DNA from: Lasiosphaeria ovina
Taxonomy: Eukaryota > Ascomycota > Sordariomycetes > Sordariales > Lasiosphaeriaceae
Assembly (NCBI GenBank): GCA_033439765.1
Contig: JAULSN010000005.1
Location: forward strand, 2,433,001-2,497,000
Length of the DNA stretch: 64,000 nucleotides
Reading direction: 5' to 3'
Of the stretch, positions 47,855-61,299 are shown one piece after another (the first letter of the stretch is position 1; each line of letters begins with the position of its first letter). The notes under the pieces were generated by a model, which did no database searches, was not told where the DNA came from, and saw nothing but the letters and a program-made list of their open reading frames with translations. A program made the translations under genes and the position numbers.

Positions 47855-49838
47855 CTCTTGCCCGCAACAGCAACAGCAGCTGCCCTTCCCAGTCCGCACC
47901 CCGAGGTGACGCCGCCGCCCTCGCTCCCATCACCTCTCGGGCAGCGCGGCCTGATCTCCGCCGCAGAGAGCTACGCCGACGGCATCGTCAGCGGCCTCGG
48001 CAGCGACGTCTCGGCCTACATCGCCTCGGGCGTGCCGCAGTTCTTCCAGGCCCTGCCGACGGGCGCCGCCGTGCTGAGCTCCCTCGGCATCGACGACACG
48101 GATCTCGCTGCCACCCCGACACAGGTCCTCAACTTGCCGTACGTAATCCTCCCACACAGTGCTCTCTCTCCGTACATTGCTCACACGTTTCGTGGTTGTG
48201 TTGTTGTGTGTTGTAGGCCATACGGCAACTGGACCGCCGCGGGGTGGAATGTCCGCGTGCATGGGAATGTGTACAAGATGCCCAACATCTCCGAGGCCAA
48301 GCTCGACGACCTGGCGGATGCTTTTCTCGCCGGGACTGCGGTCAAGGACCTGCCCCCCGCGCAGCAGAGCCAGGCCCGCAACCTGACGGCCGAGATCTTT
48401 GTCGTCCAGCAGCGGCGTGTCAATGTCACTGTTGTCTTTGAGACTATTGCTGGGGGGGAGCAGGGTGGTGATGATGATGGTGGCGCTGTCGATGCGGTGA
48501 GTTTGTCTCTCTCTTTTTTATGTATATATAAGTCGTGATGGGTTAGGTTTAGATGGCAAGTCAGCGGCTGACGACTGTGGTGGTTAGGCCGGAGGGGCGC
48601 AAACGATCCAGCTCCCCGGCGAGACGACGGACGAGGGCGACTTTGGGCCCTGGGTGGTCCTCGCCAACACCAGCAGCAGCAGTTCAGGAAGTGGAGGGTT
48701 CCTGGTGCCGGGCAACGAGACGACGCGCGTACAGACGCTCGGCATGCGCGCGGTAGGGACCGACTCGGGCAACGCGACGGCGTACCTGGTGCCGCCGACG
48801 GGGGTGACGGTGGTCTCGGACATTGACGACATTTTGCGCGTGACCAAGATCTGGGACCCGCGCGAGGGCCTGCTCAACTCGTTCGTCCGCCCGTTCGTGC
48901 CCTGGCTCGACATGCCGGCCGTCTACAGCAACTGGTCGGCGTCGTGGGAAGACATGCACTTCCATTACCTCACCACGACGCCCGAGCAGGTTACGAGGAA
49001 TTACATGGAGTGAGTTTTTTTTTTGTTCTCGGTCGGTTACGGGGCAAGGTGATAGGGAGATGATTGGGGGGGGGGACCATTTACGAGACGAATGGGGAAA
49101 AAATGGAAGGTGAACACTGGCTGACTTGACACGCACGCGCGCGTAGCTTCATCTTCAAGACGTACCCGCCGGGGTCGTTCGACACGCGACCGCTCAACTT
49201 CTCGGACGTGTCAGCGACACTGTCGATCCGCAAGTTCCTGCTCGACCGTGTGTTTGAGACGTTCCCGCTGCGCAAGTTCATTCTCGTTGGCGACACGAGC
49301 AACTCGGACGTCATGAAGGACTATCCCCAGGTGGGTTTTGCCACATTTTCTCGTTTTCCCCTATTCTTTTACTGCCAGGTCAGCAGTACCGAGGTTTGGT
49401 TGCTTACACCTGAGGAAGGGGGGAAATGGGGGACAACAACGACAACAACAAATCAATGACATAGAAAGGGGAGAATTTTACTAACACCCCCTTGTCTAGC
49501 TCACCAGGGACTTCCCGGGCAAGGTTCTGTGCATCCTGCTGCGCAACAGCAGCAGCACGGACGCGACGGACCGCTTCCCGTACGACACGGCGGGCTTCGC
49601 GGGGCTGCCGCAGGACCAGTACATGTTCTTCAACGTGCCCGACGACCTCGCCGGCCTCGACCTCGCCGGCGGCCGCTGCCACAATGCCTCTGTGCGCCAG
49701 AACGTCACCTTTGGCACGCAAGGCCTGCCGTTCGGCCTGGGCACCAAGAGCAGTGCTGTGCCCGGAAGGCTGGGGCAGTCGTCTTGCGTCCTCGGGCTGG
49801 GGCTGCTGGCGGTGGTGCATCTCTTCGTCTTCTTGTGA
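47804..49838 (+). CDS. Secreted, GPI-anchor-like App1/DUF2183 phosphatidate phosphatase-type protein
   Basis: Five exons, 47804-48138, 48217-48496, 48588-49009, 49147-49330 and 49500-49838, give 519 residues. The N-terminus is a signal peptide built of repeated Leu-Trp pairs, encoded by a CTCTGG microsatellite. The C-terminus is a hydrophobic tail (SSCVLGLGLLAVVHLFVFL) after a small-residue region, typical of GPI anchoring. The central domain contains SDIDDILRVT (Asp283, Asp285), the HAD-type DxDx motif of App1/DUF2183 phosphatases. Yeast App1 has Thr at the last motif position; here it is Ile. Several Asn-x-Thr/Ser sites fit a secreted glycoprotein. Yeast App1 dephosphorylates phosphatidate in actin patches, but this extracellular relative may act on other substrates. 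All introns have consensus GT-AG ends. Confidence 0.86.
47819..47858 (+). repeat. CTCTGG hexanucleotide microsatellite encoding the signal peptide core
   Basis: About six to seven tandem CTCTGG units that read as Leu-Trp pairs in the App1-like protein. Unit gain or loss keeps the frame and changes signal-peptide length by two residues. Confidence 0.93.
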
Positions 49839-50416
49839 AGAAGGTTTGGGTAGGTGTGTGCGTATATAGATTATCACCAGGGATCAGGGGTCTGGAGGAG
49901 AATGGCGTTTTTTGGATGGTTTTGCGAAAAGGGGGGAGCGGCGGCATGTCAAAATAGATTGATATTCTACTACGAAGAAAGCAACTCGCCCTCCGCCGGA
50001 GGTGGGCCGACTCTTGCCCATCCCATCCAACCATCGATCCCATCGATCCATAGACACCCTCTTCGATGGAGGTGCGGAAGAGAAAGAGGTGCCTAGATAG
50101 GCCGAGGGATGGACGGCAGCGACATGGACCGAGACGAGACAGACAGACAGACCGACAGACGCATAGTGTGAAGCAACACTGTGCGCAATGCGAGGCCAGC
50201 CAGCAGACATGTCCTTTATTGCGTGATAAACTGGCAAAGCGGGTTGTGCGAGTGTGTTTTTGCTCCAACTTCTTTCTTTGCTTTTTTTGGTGGTGGTGGT
50301 GGTTGTCTCGGCCTGCACTGCATCGCATCGCATCTGCTGGTCGTCTTGTTTCGATCGCTCGGACGGACACGGTACGTCCCTCCGCCTTCGGAGCTGGTGT
50401 TCTACAGTCTCTCCCA

Positions 50417-50419
<3 letters not shown>

Positions 50420-50447
<28 letters not shown>
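50420..50447. repeat. Poly-T tract (28 T)
   Basis: The longest homopolymer in the window, in intergenic DNA downstream of the App1-like gene. Its exact length is prone to assembly error. Confidence 0.9.
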
Positions 50448-51706
50448 CCGTCCCGTGGCTCCGGTCCAGGGAGTGAGTCCCTTGTCTGAGCGCTAGGAGA
50501 AGAAAAAAAAAGAAGGAAAAAAGAGATAACACGTCCTATCCTCGGGGGCGGCTGAGCTGGCTCGCTCAGACCTGGCTTAGCTGGTGGGGGCACGCGCGGC
50601 ATGAGATCGATCCGCGAGAGGTCCATGTGGTGTTCTCGCGTCGCTGGTGACTCTCGGGGACGCTGACGAACGAGATCGGTGGGGGAGCTAACTGGAGGGG
50701 TGTCTTCGGCGGGGGGTCAAGCTCAGCTCACTTTCTTCCATTGAGCGGGAAATTTATGACTAGCGTGATGTGGTGGTGGTGGTGGTGTTCGCGGCGGTGG
50801 TGGAGGCGCTCCGCTGCGGCTGCCCCACGACTCCATAGTACTCCCGTCCGTCTCAGGGCAGGACCACTCAAAGTACCCCGTAGTACAAAAGCGGGCGGTG
50901 GTCTGGGTCCCTGTGGATCGTCTTCCCCCACGCAAAGCTCCGCTTTCCCCACGTGGTAGCAGTGGTTGGACCTCTTCTCTACGTGCTGTGCTACTAGCTT
51001 TAGCCAAAATCTCTGTTCGATGCTAGGTAAGAAAGACTATGCTTCAGTCGATGCTAATATTTTTTTTCTGCTGCTACGTCACCAACCTAGGTAGGTACGG
51101 ATACAGCAGTGTGCATAGTTGCAGGCACACAGCCGGGGTGGTGCGGTTGGTGGAGAATGCTTCTCGAACTTGCCCTCCCCCCGTCCCTACTCCCCATACC
51201 TAATATCGTCTTCTCTTGGGAAGTTACATAGACCCAAGCTCGGGCATCTCTTGGCTGCCATTGCCTTATATTGTACGGATGTCGACTTTGCTGGGGGACC
51301 CCGTAGTAGTTCTAGTGTTTGACGCGCCGCGAAGAGGAGACTCGTTCCCACTTTCTTTCTTCTCGTCCCTGTCTTCTTCACTGTTGTCCTTTTTGTTCTG
51401 TTACTGCTAAGATAACGAACGATCTCTCCTGCGAAGGTTGTTGGGAGGGTCCCCTGTATGAATTTGGTTGTGTGCTCTCGATGGCGTAAACACTACCCTG
51501 GGCCATCTTCAACTCGTCCAGCGACACTTCAGTCCGTCTTTTCCTTGGCCCTTTCCTTTTTTCTTCTTCCTCTTTCTCCAATCCTTCCACTCCGATCCAT
51601 TGCGGGTGCTGCTCACATGATCGATTTAGCGGGCAGCGTCGCGCTTTAGCGGGCCTCCCAGCATGGCCCCACCACCTAAATTGACCCCGCCACATCTAAC
51701 GGCTCC

Positions 51707-51741
51707 CGGGGCAGGGCAGGGCAGGGCAGGGCAGGGGGAGG
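51707..51741 (+). repeat. GGGCA pentamer array, potential G-quadruplex
   Basis: Five to six runs of three or more G separated by CA (GGGGCAGGGCAGGGCAGGGC and onward). The spacing meets the usual pattern for an intramolecular G-quadruplex on the plus strand. Confidence 0.75.
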
Positions 51742-52711
51742 AAACAGCGGACCTTGCCGAACCGACCCGTCGCCCCTGGAAGACCACGAAGAACACTCGG
51801 GCTTCTGTCGTCGCACCCCATCCCGCCGTTTCACTGACGTCTTCCATGGGGCGTGTGGGCACACATTGAAACGAACTCGGCCCAGGTGGAGTGCAGCTAA
51901 CTTATTAACAAGCCGCCCAGCCCGGGCAGGCACCTAGGGTGGGGAAAGCTCAGAGCTTTTATTCTATAACTTTAACCTCGAGGTACATACTGACTGGACT
52001 GAGTAGAGCACTGTACTCCCTACCGTTCCTTAATCCACTTCGCCGTTATCCCTTGATCTGGCGAGGCTCTGGGCATCTCACCTCTAGACAAGTCTAGTCT
52101 CCTTGCGTAGGTAATTACCGCCTCGGCCTCCCGCTGCCTTAGTTTGGAGGTCCATGCCCTGGCAAATCCCGTCTTCGTCGACTTGGTTCGTCCCCAACGT
52201 TTAGCCTGTCACTTTGGCTTGGGCGCAGATGACCAGACTAGCTCACGGCCAAGAGGGTCCACGTCCGTACCTCGAGCGCGCGCAAAGGAGCACAATACAA
52301 TTGAGCAAATTGATTCGTTGATCTGTGCCACGGCTCGGCAGGTTGCCTACATGCATGCCGCAGCACGACCCATGTCGTTCTGAATTGAAGATTACCACCC
52401 TCCTGCCAGTGGCTTCAATAAAACCAAACCGTCTCGCTTTTCGGTATCAACCTAGCCCTCCAGAGCCTATTTCTGACAGTCTTGTCTCCAACGGGACCCA
52501 GGGAGAGACATGGAGCAGGGAAAGAACAGGATTCAAAGTGTACAAATGAAATGAAACGAAACTCCACTGCCGATCACGGCACATCATATTCATGGACTGT
52601 TACCATTCTGGGCCTGGTTCCCTTTTTCTCGTTATCTCGTCTCTCGTTTCTTCATCACGGTTTCTCTTGGTCTTGGGCTATGTTCTCGGCTACCATGTCC
52701 GACACGTACAA

Positions 52712-53199
52712 CTAGGCGTAGTATCCAGAGTAGTTGAAGACGCCAGTGGGTGCCATGATGCCCTGGGGCGTGTCGTGGGTCGTCATAGTAGTCGTGGTGA
52801 GCACCTGCTGGGGCCCTCCCTTGAGCCGCAGGGTCCAGTCGTTTCCTGACTCCCCATGGCCGACTATTTCGAACGAGTCGTACTGCAGACTCCCGTTGTG
52901 GGCCCGCGGCACGAGAATGTCCGGAGACCGTCTCCAGGGCTGAGGGGCCGCGTTATCGACTTGCTCGCCAGGCTTGGTGAGCTCCTCGCCCTCACGACCC
53001 TCGGCCTAAAACCAGTTCGGTTAGTTTGCAGGATAGGCGCAGGGTAGAGCAGACAGAGCAGATCATTGTCGTAGTTGGAGGAACCAAGACTTACAAGGCA
53101 AGTAGCGCATGCTGCGTAGTTGACCCAAACCCAGTTCTGGCAGTTGTTGGAAAGGAAGTATTTGCACCGATACTTGTAGAAACCGCCGCTTCCGCTCAT
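52712..53199 (-). CDS. Small four-cysteine protein of unknown function
   Basis: Two exons, 53199-53095 and 53005-52712, give 132 residues. The intron starts GTAAGT, has a CTAAC branch site and ends TTTTAG. The N-terminal half reads MSGSGGFYKYRCKYFL and carries Cys12, Cys20, Cys31 and Cys34, with a WVWV core. The C-x7-C-x10-C-x2-C spacing suggests a small zinc-binding fold; this is inference. The C-terminal half is hydrophilic and ends NYSGYYA. No signal peptide is present. The pattern resembles short uncharacterised fungal proteins I have seen in other ascomycetes, but I cannot name the family. Confidence 0.75.
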
Positions 53200-56100
53200 T
53201 TTGGCGATGTGGTGGCAGAATCTCGACACACGTCGGGGTGTGTGACAGGGGTATATATATGCTCGAGGCAGAGGACAAGGGATTTTGTTGACTGCCCGCT
53301 GGCTGTCAAGCGGTGGGGGGGGCCGTGTAAGACCGGAGCGAGCTGCAAGATAGTCTAGCTGGGGTGCCGTTGAGACACTCGGCATATATCTAGACCCTGT
53401 GAAAAGGATGCAGAGAAAAAAGCAATGAGATCTGCAGGCGCCTAGATAGTTTATATACCCTGAGGGTGTGGAGGTCCCCTTGCCCATGCAGCAAACGGCG
53501 GGCCAGGCTCGGAGGCGAGCCGGCGGCTGCCAAACCCTCGTACCGGGGTGGTGCCCAGGGTAGGCAGGGCTGTTAGGACCCGATGTGGCGTCTGTATTCA
53601 GTCAAGGATCCTTGTTGGAGTGCATGGTGTCATTTGTCGATGTTGTTTGGCGGGGCCTTATTAGACTCTCGTGGCCCGGGGGCAGCGGCAGGTTGATGTG
53701 GCCTGCATGTGTCAAGGCAGAGGAGAGAGCCTCTGCGTAGATTGTGGGTCATGTACTATGTAGGCACTTGGGTAGGTATCAAATCAATCATATTTGTAAG
53801 GACTGTAGCAAGGCTGGAGAAACGACACTGTATAGCGGGGAGACAGCTCGGCCCTCCACTCGAGATAGACAGCCATAGACAAGACATGGCCGTTCTTTGC
53901 GTCGTGATGAATAGTGCCAAGTCGATTAGTTCTCGACTCGTCAGACAAGACAGACGGACGGCAACGGCCAGAACATACCGCTAATGACCAGGGTGGTGCC
54001 AAGAGCCTTGCTGGTTTCCGGCCAGAGATCGGGCCTTCGGGGAGGTACCGTACGAGAAAGATACAGACAAGACTGGGCGAACCCATAGCCCATCCGCCCG
54101 TCTAGGGGGTGTAGGGATGTGTGTAGGACTGGGGACGACATTCCAAGCGTCTTTTGGACTTGGGAGACTAACTATTCCGTATTAGCACGACAGGAAACGG
54201 CCGCGACGCGCGAGACCGGAACACGACGCCGGAAGGTTCAAAAATATGAGATCTGACAGAAATGGATCCACAGCCATCGTTCACTGGATCGATGGTCTGA
54301 ACTGCTGTCTGAGGGTTGTCGAGAAAGGCGAGGCCGAGTCCTCAGCAAATAGGGTTCGCTGGCGCAGTGGCATTGCAACCCCCCACTTGCATGGTGCACG
54401 TTGATTTCCGTCATTTCCCCCCACTGCATGTAAAGCCTGTGAGGGTGAGAAGCCAAAAGAGAGACGCACAGCAACCGAAGGCAGTGTAGCGTTGTGCCCG
54501 CTCACAGTCGAATTGTCGAGCAGCATGCTATCCGCGGAGCTTCACGGGCAGCCGGGGTAGTACAAAGCGGCAGCATCAGATGGCAGTGGATGCCATCCTC
54601 ACAGTCTCACTCGTCAGTTGAGGCTGAAAAGTTGTCGTCTTGCGCTTTTTCGGCAAGGAAAAAACAAAGCTACCTGACCTCCTCTCGGTTCCGACTTCCT
54701 CGTGGTGTGGTTTCAGCTAACGGAAGCTGCGAGCCGGCATGGCGGACCCGCTGCGGGCTAGCGCAGTGGGCGGTGTCAAATGATGGCGTCTACACTCCAC
54801 TACACTACGACTCCGTACTACGGATACCATCCACAGTTTCCCACCTCCAAGTACGGATACGGAATAGCAACGAATACAATGCCGAGTTTACTGCCATGCT
54901 ACTGTCTTCGCGTCAGTTCCATCCATCTGCAACTTAAGTTGAATGACAAAGCTCGAAACGGCAACCAGACCAGGCCCACCAAACCCAAGATGCGTCCCCT
55001 TCCCGTCCCTTCCTGCAGACCCAATCGCTACCTTGATTACATTGAGTATCTTAGTCAACAGCGTCGTCGCTCCCCTTTGGAGCCAAGCAATCTGGACCCG
55101 ACAGCAGACTGCCCACGCTGTGCCTGCTACTAATAGCGCTAGTGGTATTGTTGCCGGTGGTCGTCCCATTCGCAGCTGCCGAATGTAGCAAGAGGCAGTC
55201 ACGCCGCAGTGAAACCCACGCAATCAACTCTTCCAGTTCTAATTTGGGGGGAGTGCTTGGTTGAGGAGGGGTGCTTTCCAAAACTTCAACCCACCTTACT
55301 CCCGGTCATCCATTCCATCCTACCGAACGGCATCTTTTCTTGTCACGTCATTTCGCGTCCTCCCTCGGCAGCCAGGGAACCTATTCCCGTCGCGAGTCTT
55401 CCATCCTCTTACTCTCTGTGAGCTCAATACCTACAGCTTAATGCTGGAATGAACGTAAGTTTTGACCGGCTCCTGTCCCGTTCTTCTGCCCGCCTGCCTC
55501 TTGATGCCGGCGTAACCCACAGCGGCCTCGGCTTGGAGCGGGTTTGGGTCCGGACCGCGCATGCGTACTGTGCGGTCGGCTCCTGTTGAGAAGTGATCAG
55601 CTTCTGGTCATCCGGCACGACGCCACTTCGGGTCTGGCCAGAATGTGGTTCCATTTTCTTTTACTCTCTCGCGATAACGCCACCAAAGCCTGCCCGGTTT
55701 CCCGAAGATGATATCGTGGGCCGTGGTTGACACAGCCTTCTGACTTTCATGTTCCACAACAACTGCCTGCATATCCATTCCCCCTTTTTATATTGTCTTT
55801 CACTTATCATGCCACGTCCATCCCCCTCTTACTCTCGACTTATTAAGCCCGATCAATTGGAAACGTGGAAGACTGCTCTCGAAATACCACCTATGCCAGT
55901 GCCGGGATGGTACTTTGTATGTACAAACGTTGACTCCAGAACAAGCCCCCTAGGAACATTGCGGATGACCAACAGCTTGCTTGTCTCGCCGGTGCAAAAT
56001 ATGAAGTAACTCAATGCACGAAAACATCTTGCCCAAATCGTCAAAACAATTCACTGCCCAGGTACTCCGAGATTTCCCTGCCTTTCACATGATCCATTGC

Positions 56101-57980
56101 TCTGGTTTAGGTGAACCCACTTCGACTCACTTCAAACTATTACAACCCGACCCACGACCTCGCCTTGGCTCGCGGTACCTTTATTGATAACGCCTTGCGA
56201 TGTGGCGGGTTTTGGTGCCTCCTCTTCTGCTTCCTCTCTCTTGCATGATGCTTGTACTATGCGCAGCGAGAGGCAAGACGTTAGTAGCTGGCTGAGCTTG
56301 TTCGCCGGTTCGCTTTCAATCCCAGTCCTACCCTGTTTTCTCTGGGTTTGGCCGGGACATCGAAAGAAACACGCAGGCCGCCGCACATCCCGCGATCCTG
56401 CACATCCCTCTTTCTGTGGGCTGTTGTGTTTATGCCGTGTCACAATCGCGTCGTCCCAACCAATTGCGACTTTGCTCAATATGGCGACTGCCGCAGGGAA
56501 GCTAGTGAATCTTCCATCCCCTTTCGTGAAGCCGCATGCTTATGGCGGTCGCCATTCACACGCTATCCTGAAGCATACGCTTGGGGGAAACTTGCCATTG
56601 GCTACACGTTCGTCTCAAGATACCGAGCCGTTTCCGCAGGGCATGAGGGACCTCAACTGCGGCCCTTCCCGACGGATAGCGGCATCGGCCCCCCCCAGAG
56701 ACACCTATCGGGGGAAAGCCGGCTGGTTGGTACTGTCTGGCACGACCTAGAATTCCTATCGTCACCCCCTTCCCACTCGTCCTATCCTCCATCTACCCAT
56801 TTCCATCAATATGCCGACTTTGGTATATCCTTTGTTTTTGCCATGACAATCATTTCATGTTATCGCCAATGGCGCAAAATCGGAGGCGATGTGCGCCTTA
56901 TAAAGAACCCGAAGACTGAGATAGCTGACGTCGCACCAGAGGAAACGAGAGGGAGGGTTGACGGGACATTGGATAAGAAGAAAAAAGGAAACCCGCAGAA
57001 CTGAAACCATCCAGCGCAGCCGGAAAAAAACGTGGTTGGCCATTCAGCATAGTCAAGGTAGGCGCGGAGGAGGACGGGAAGGGGCCAGCCACAGGAATTA
57101 ATTGCTGGAACTTCAACGTTCTCGATAAGCAGGATTTTGTTTCGTCCCGCTCATTGACTGAACGGAACGAGCAGGCCCAAACCCAGCAACGCAGCTCCGA
57201 GTCTGCCGCCGCCTGCCTGGCTTGCTTGCTTGCTTGCTTGCTTCTGGTTTGTTGAGATGTGTATAGCGTAGGCACGTAGCACGTATCCAAATTGTGGCTG
57301 CCCGCGCCGGTTTCACACACCGCGGGTGAGCGAGCGTCCTCAAAGAGGCCGGTCTGGTCTGACGGTCGTCTTCTCATTCAGTCATTACCAATACCAATTC
57401 CAATACCAATCCCTATACCCCTGTTATGTCTCGACCGGCACTCCCACACTTCGTCTCTGATACCCTTTTTTACACGCCATTCGACCCGTCCCCCCCTTTC
57501 CTATTGATGAAAAAGAAGCTCGCCGGTTTCAATTATGAGTTATAATTTCACCTTTACCACATATTTTCTGACCGCGTAATCCCCCGTCACACGCGAGACA
57601 GACGGATGATGAGAGAGACACACACTCACAAAGTGCACTAAGTACACAGTATGTACTTACTTTTGTAACATAGTCGCGTTGCATTCCGCTTGCGGTGGAC
57701 CAAACCGTCAAATCTGCCCACTCACACTCTAGTACATATGTCATCAAAAATATGAGGTAGTCTATAACATCCCTTTACATAATGCAATGTTGAACCACAC
57801 ATGATCGCCGTCTTGCTTGCTCAAGTGTGTCGCCAAGGGAAGCTCAACAAGAGGATGACTTCCGCTTATTAGAGAGAGTGATCAGCCGATTCATTTCCCT
57901 TCAAGAAACTCATTCTTGAGACTCCGTGCGAAGGAATCACACCGCGCGGTCTAAGGAAGAGTTTAGGCTACGCTTGCTCC
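53200..57980. other. Long intergenic region, one possible small gene
   Basis: Nearly 5 kb in which I recognise no conserved protein. A possible spliced small frame lies at 55809-56090. Frames at 56184-56750 and 56348-57004 overlap each other and look like chance. Simple repeats include CTTG units near 57220-57242 and CAATAC/CCAATT units near 57388-57410. Confidence 0.45.
55809..56090 (+). CDS. Candidate small spliced protein
   Basis: A possible two-exon frame begins at ATG 55809 (or at the in-frame ATG 55749). Exon 1 ends WYF before GTATGT at 55917; a roughly 59-base intron ends CCAACAG. The second exon then reads LACLAGAKYEVTQCTKTSCP and stops near 56090. The product would be about 75 residues with three cysteines near the end. 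The splice signals are good, but the protein is not recognised and the DNA is otherwise non-coding in appearance. Confidence 0.22.

Positions 57981-61299
<3,319 letters not shown>

Larger units (their letters stand above)
49839..52711. other. Intergenic region with homopolymer and G-rich repeats
   Basis: Holds GT/GGT repeats near 50288-50306, a run of 28 T at 50420-50447, GGT-rich sequence near 50769-50790 and GGGCA pentamers at 51707-51741. Frames seen are low-complexity or overlapping and I recognise none. Confidence 0.5.

Noticed and set aside
56348..57004. 218-residue frame in the PRP43-proximal spacer
   Set aside because: Mixed composition with no domain, overlapped by another frame of equal quality; judged chance.
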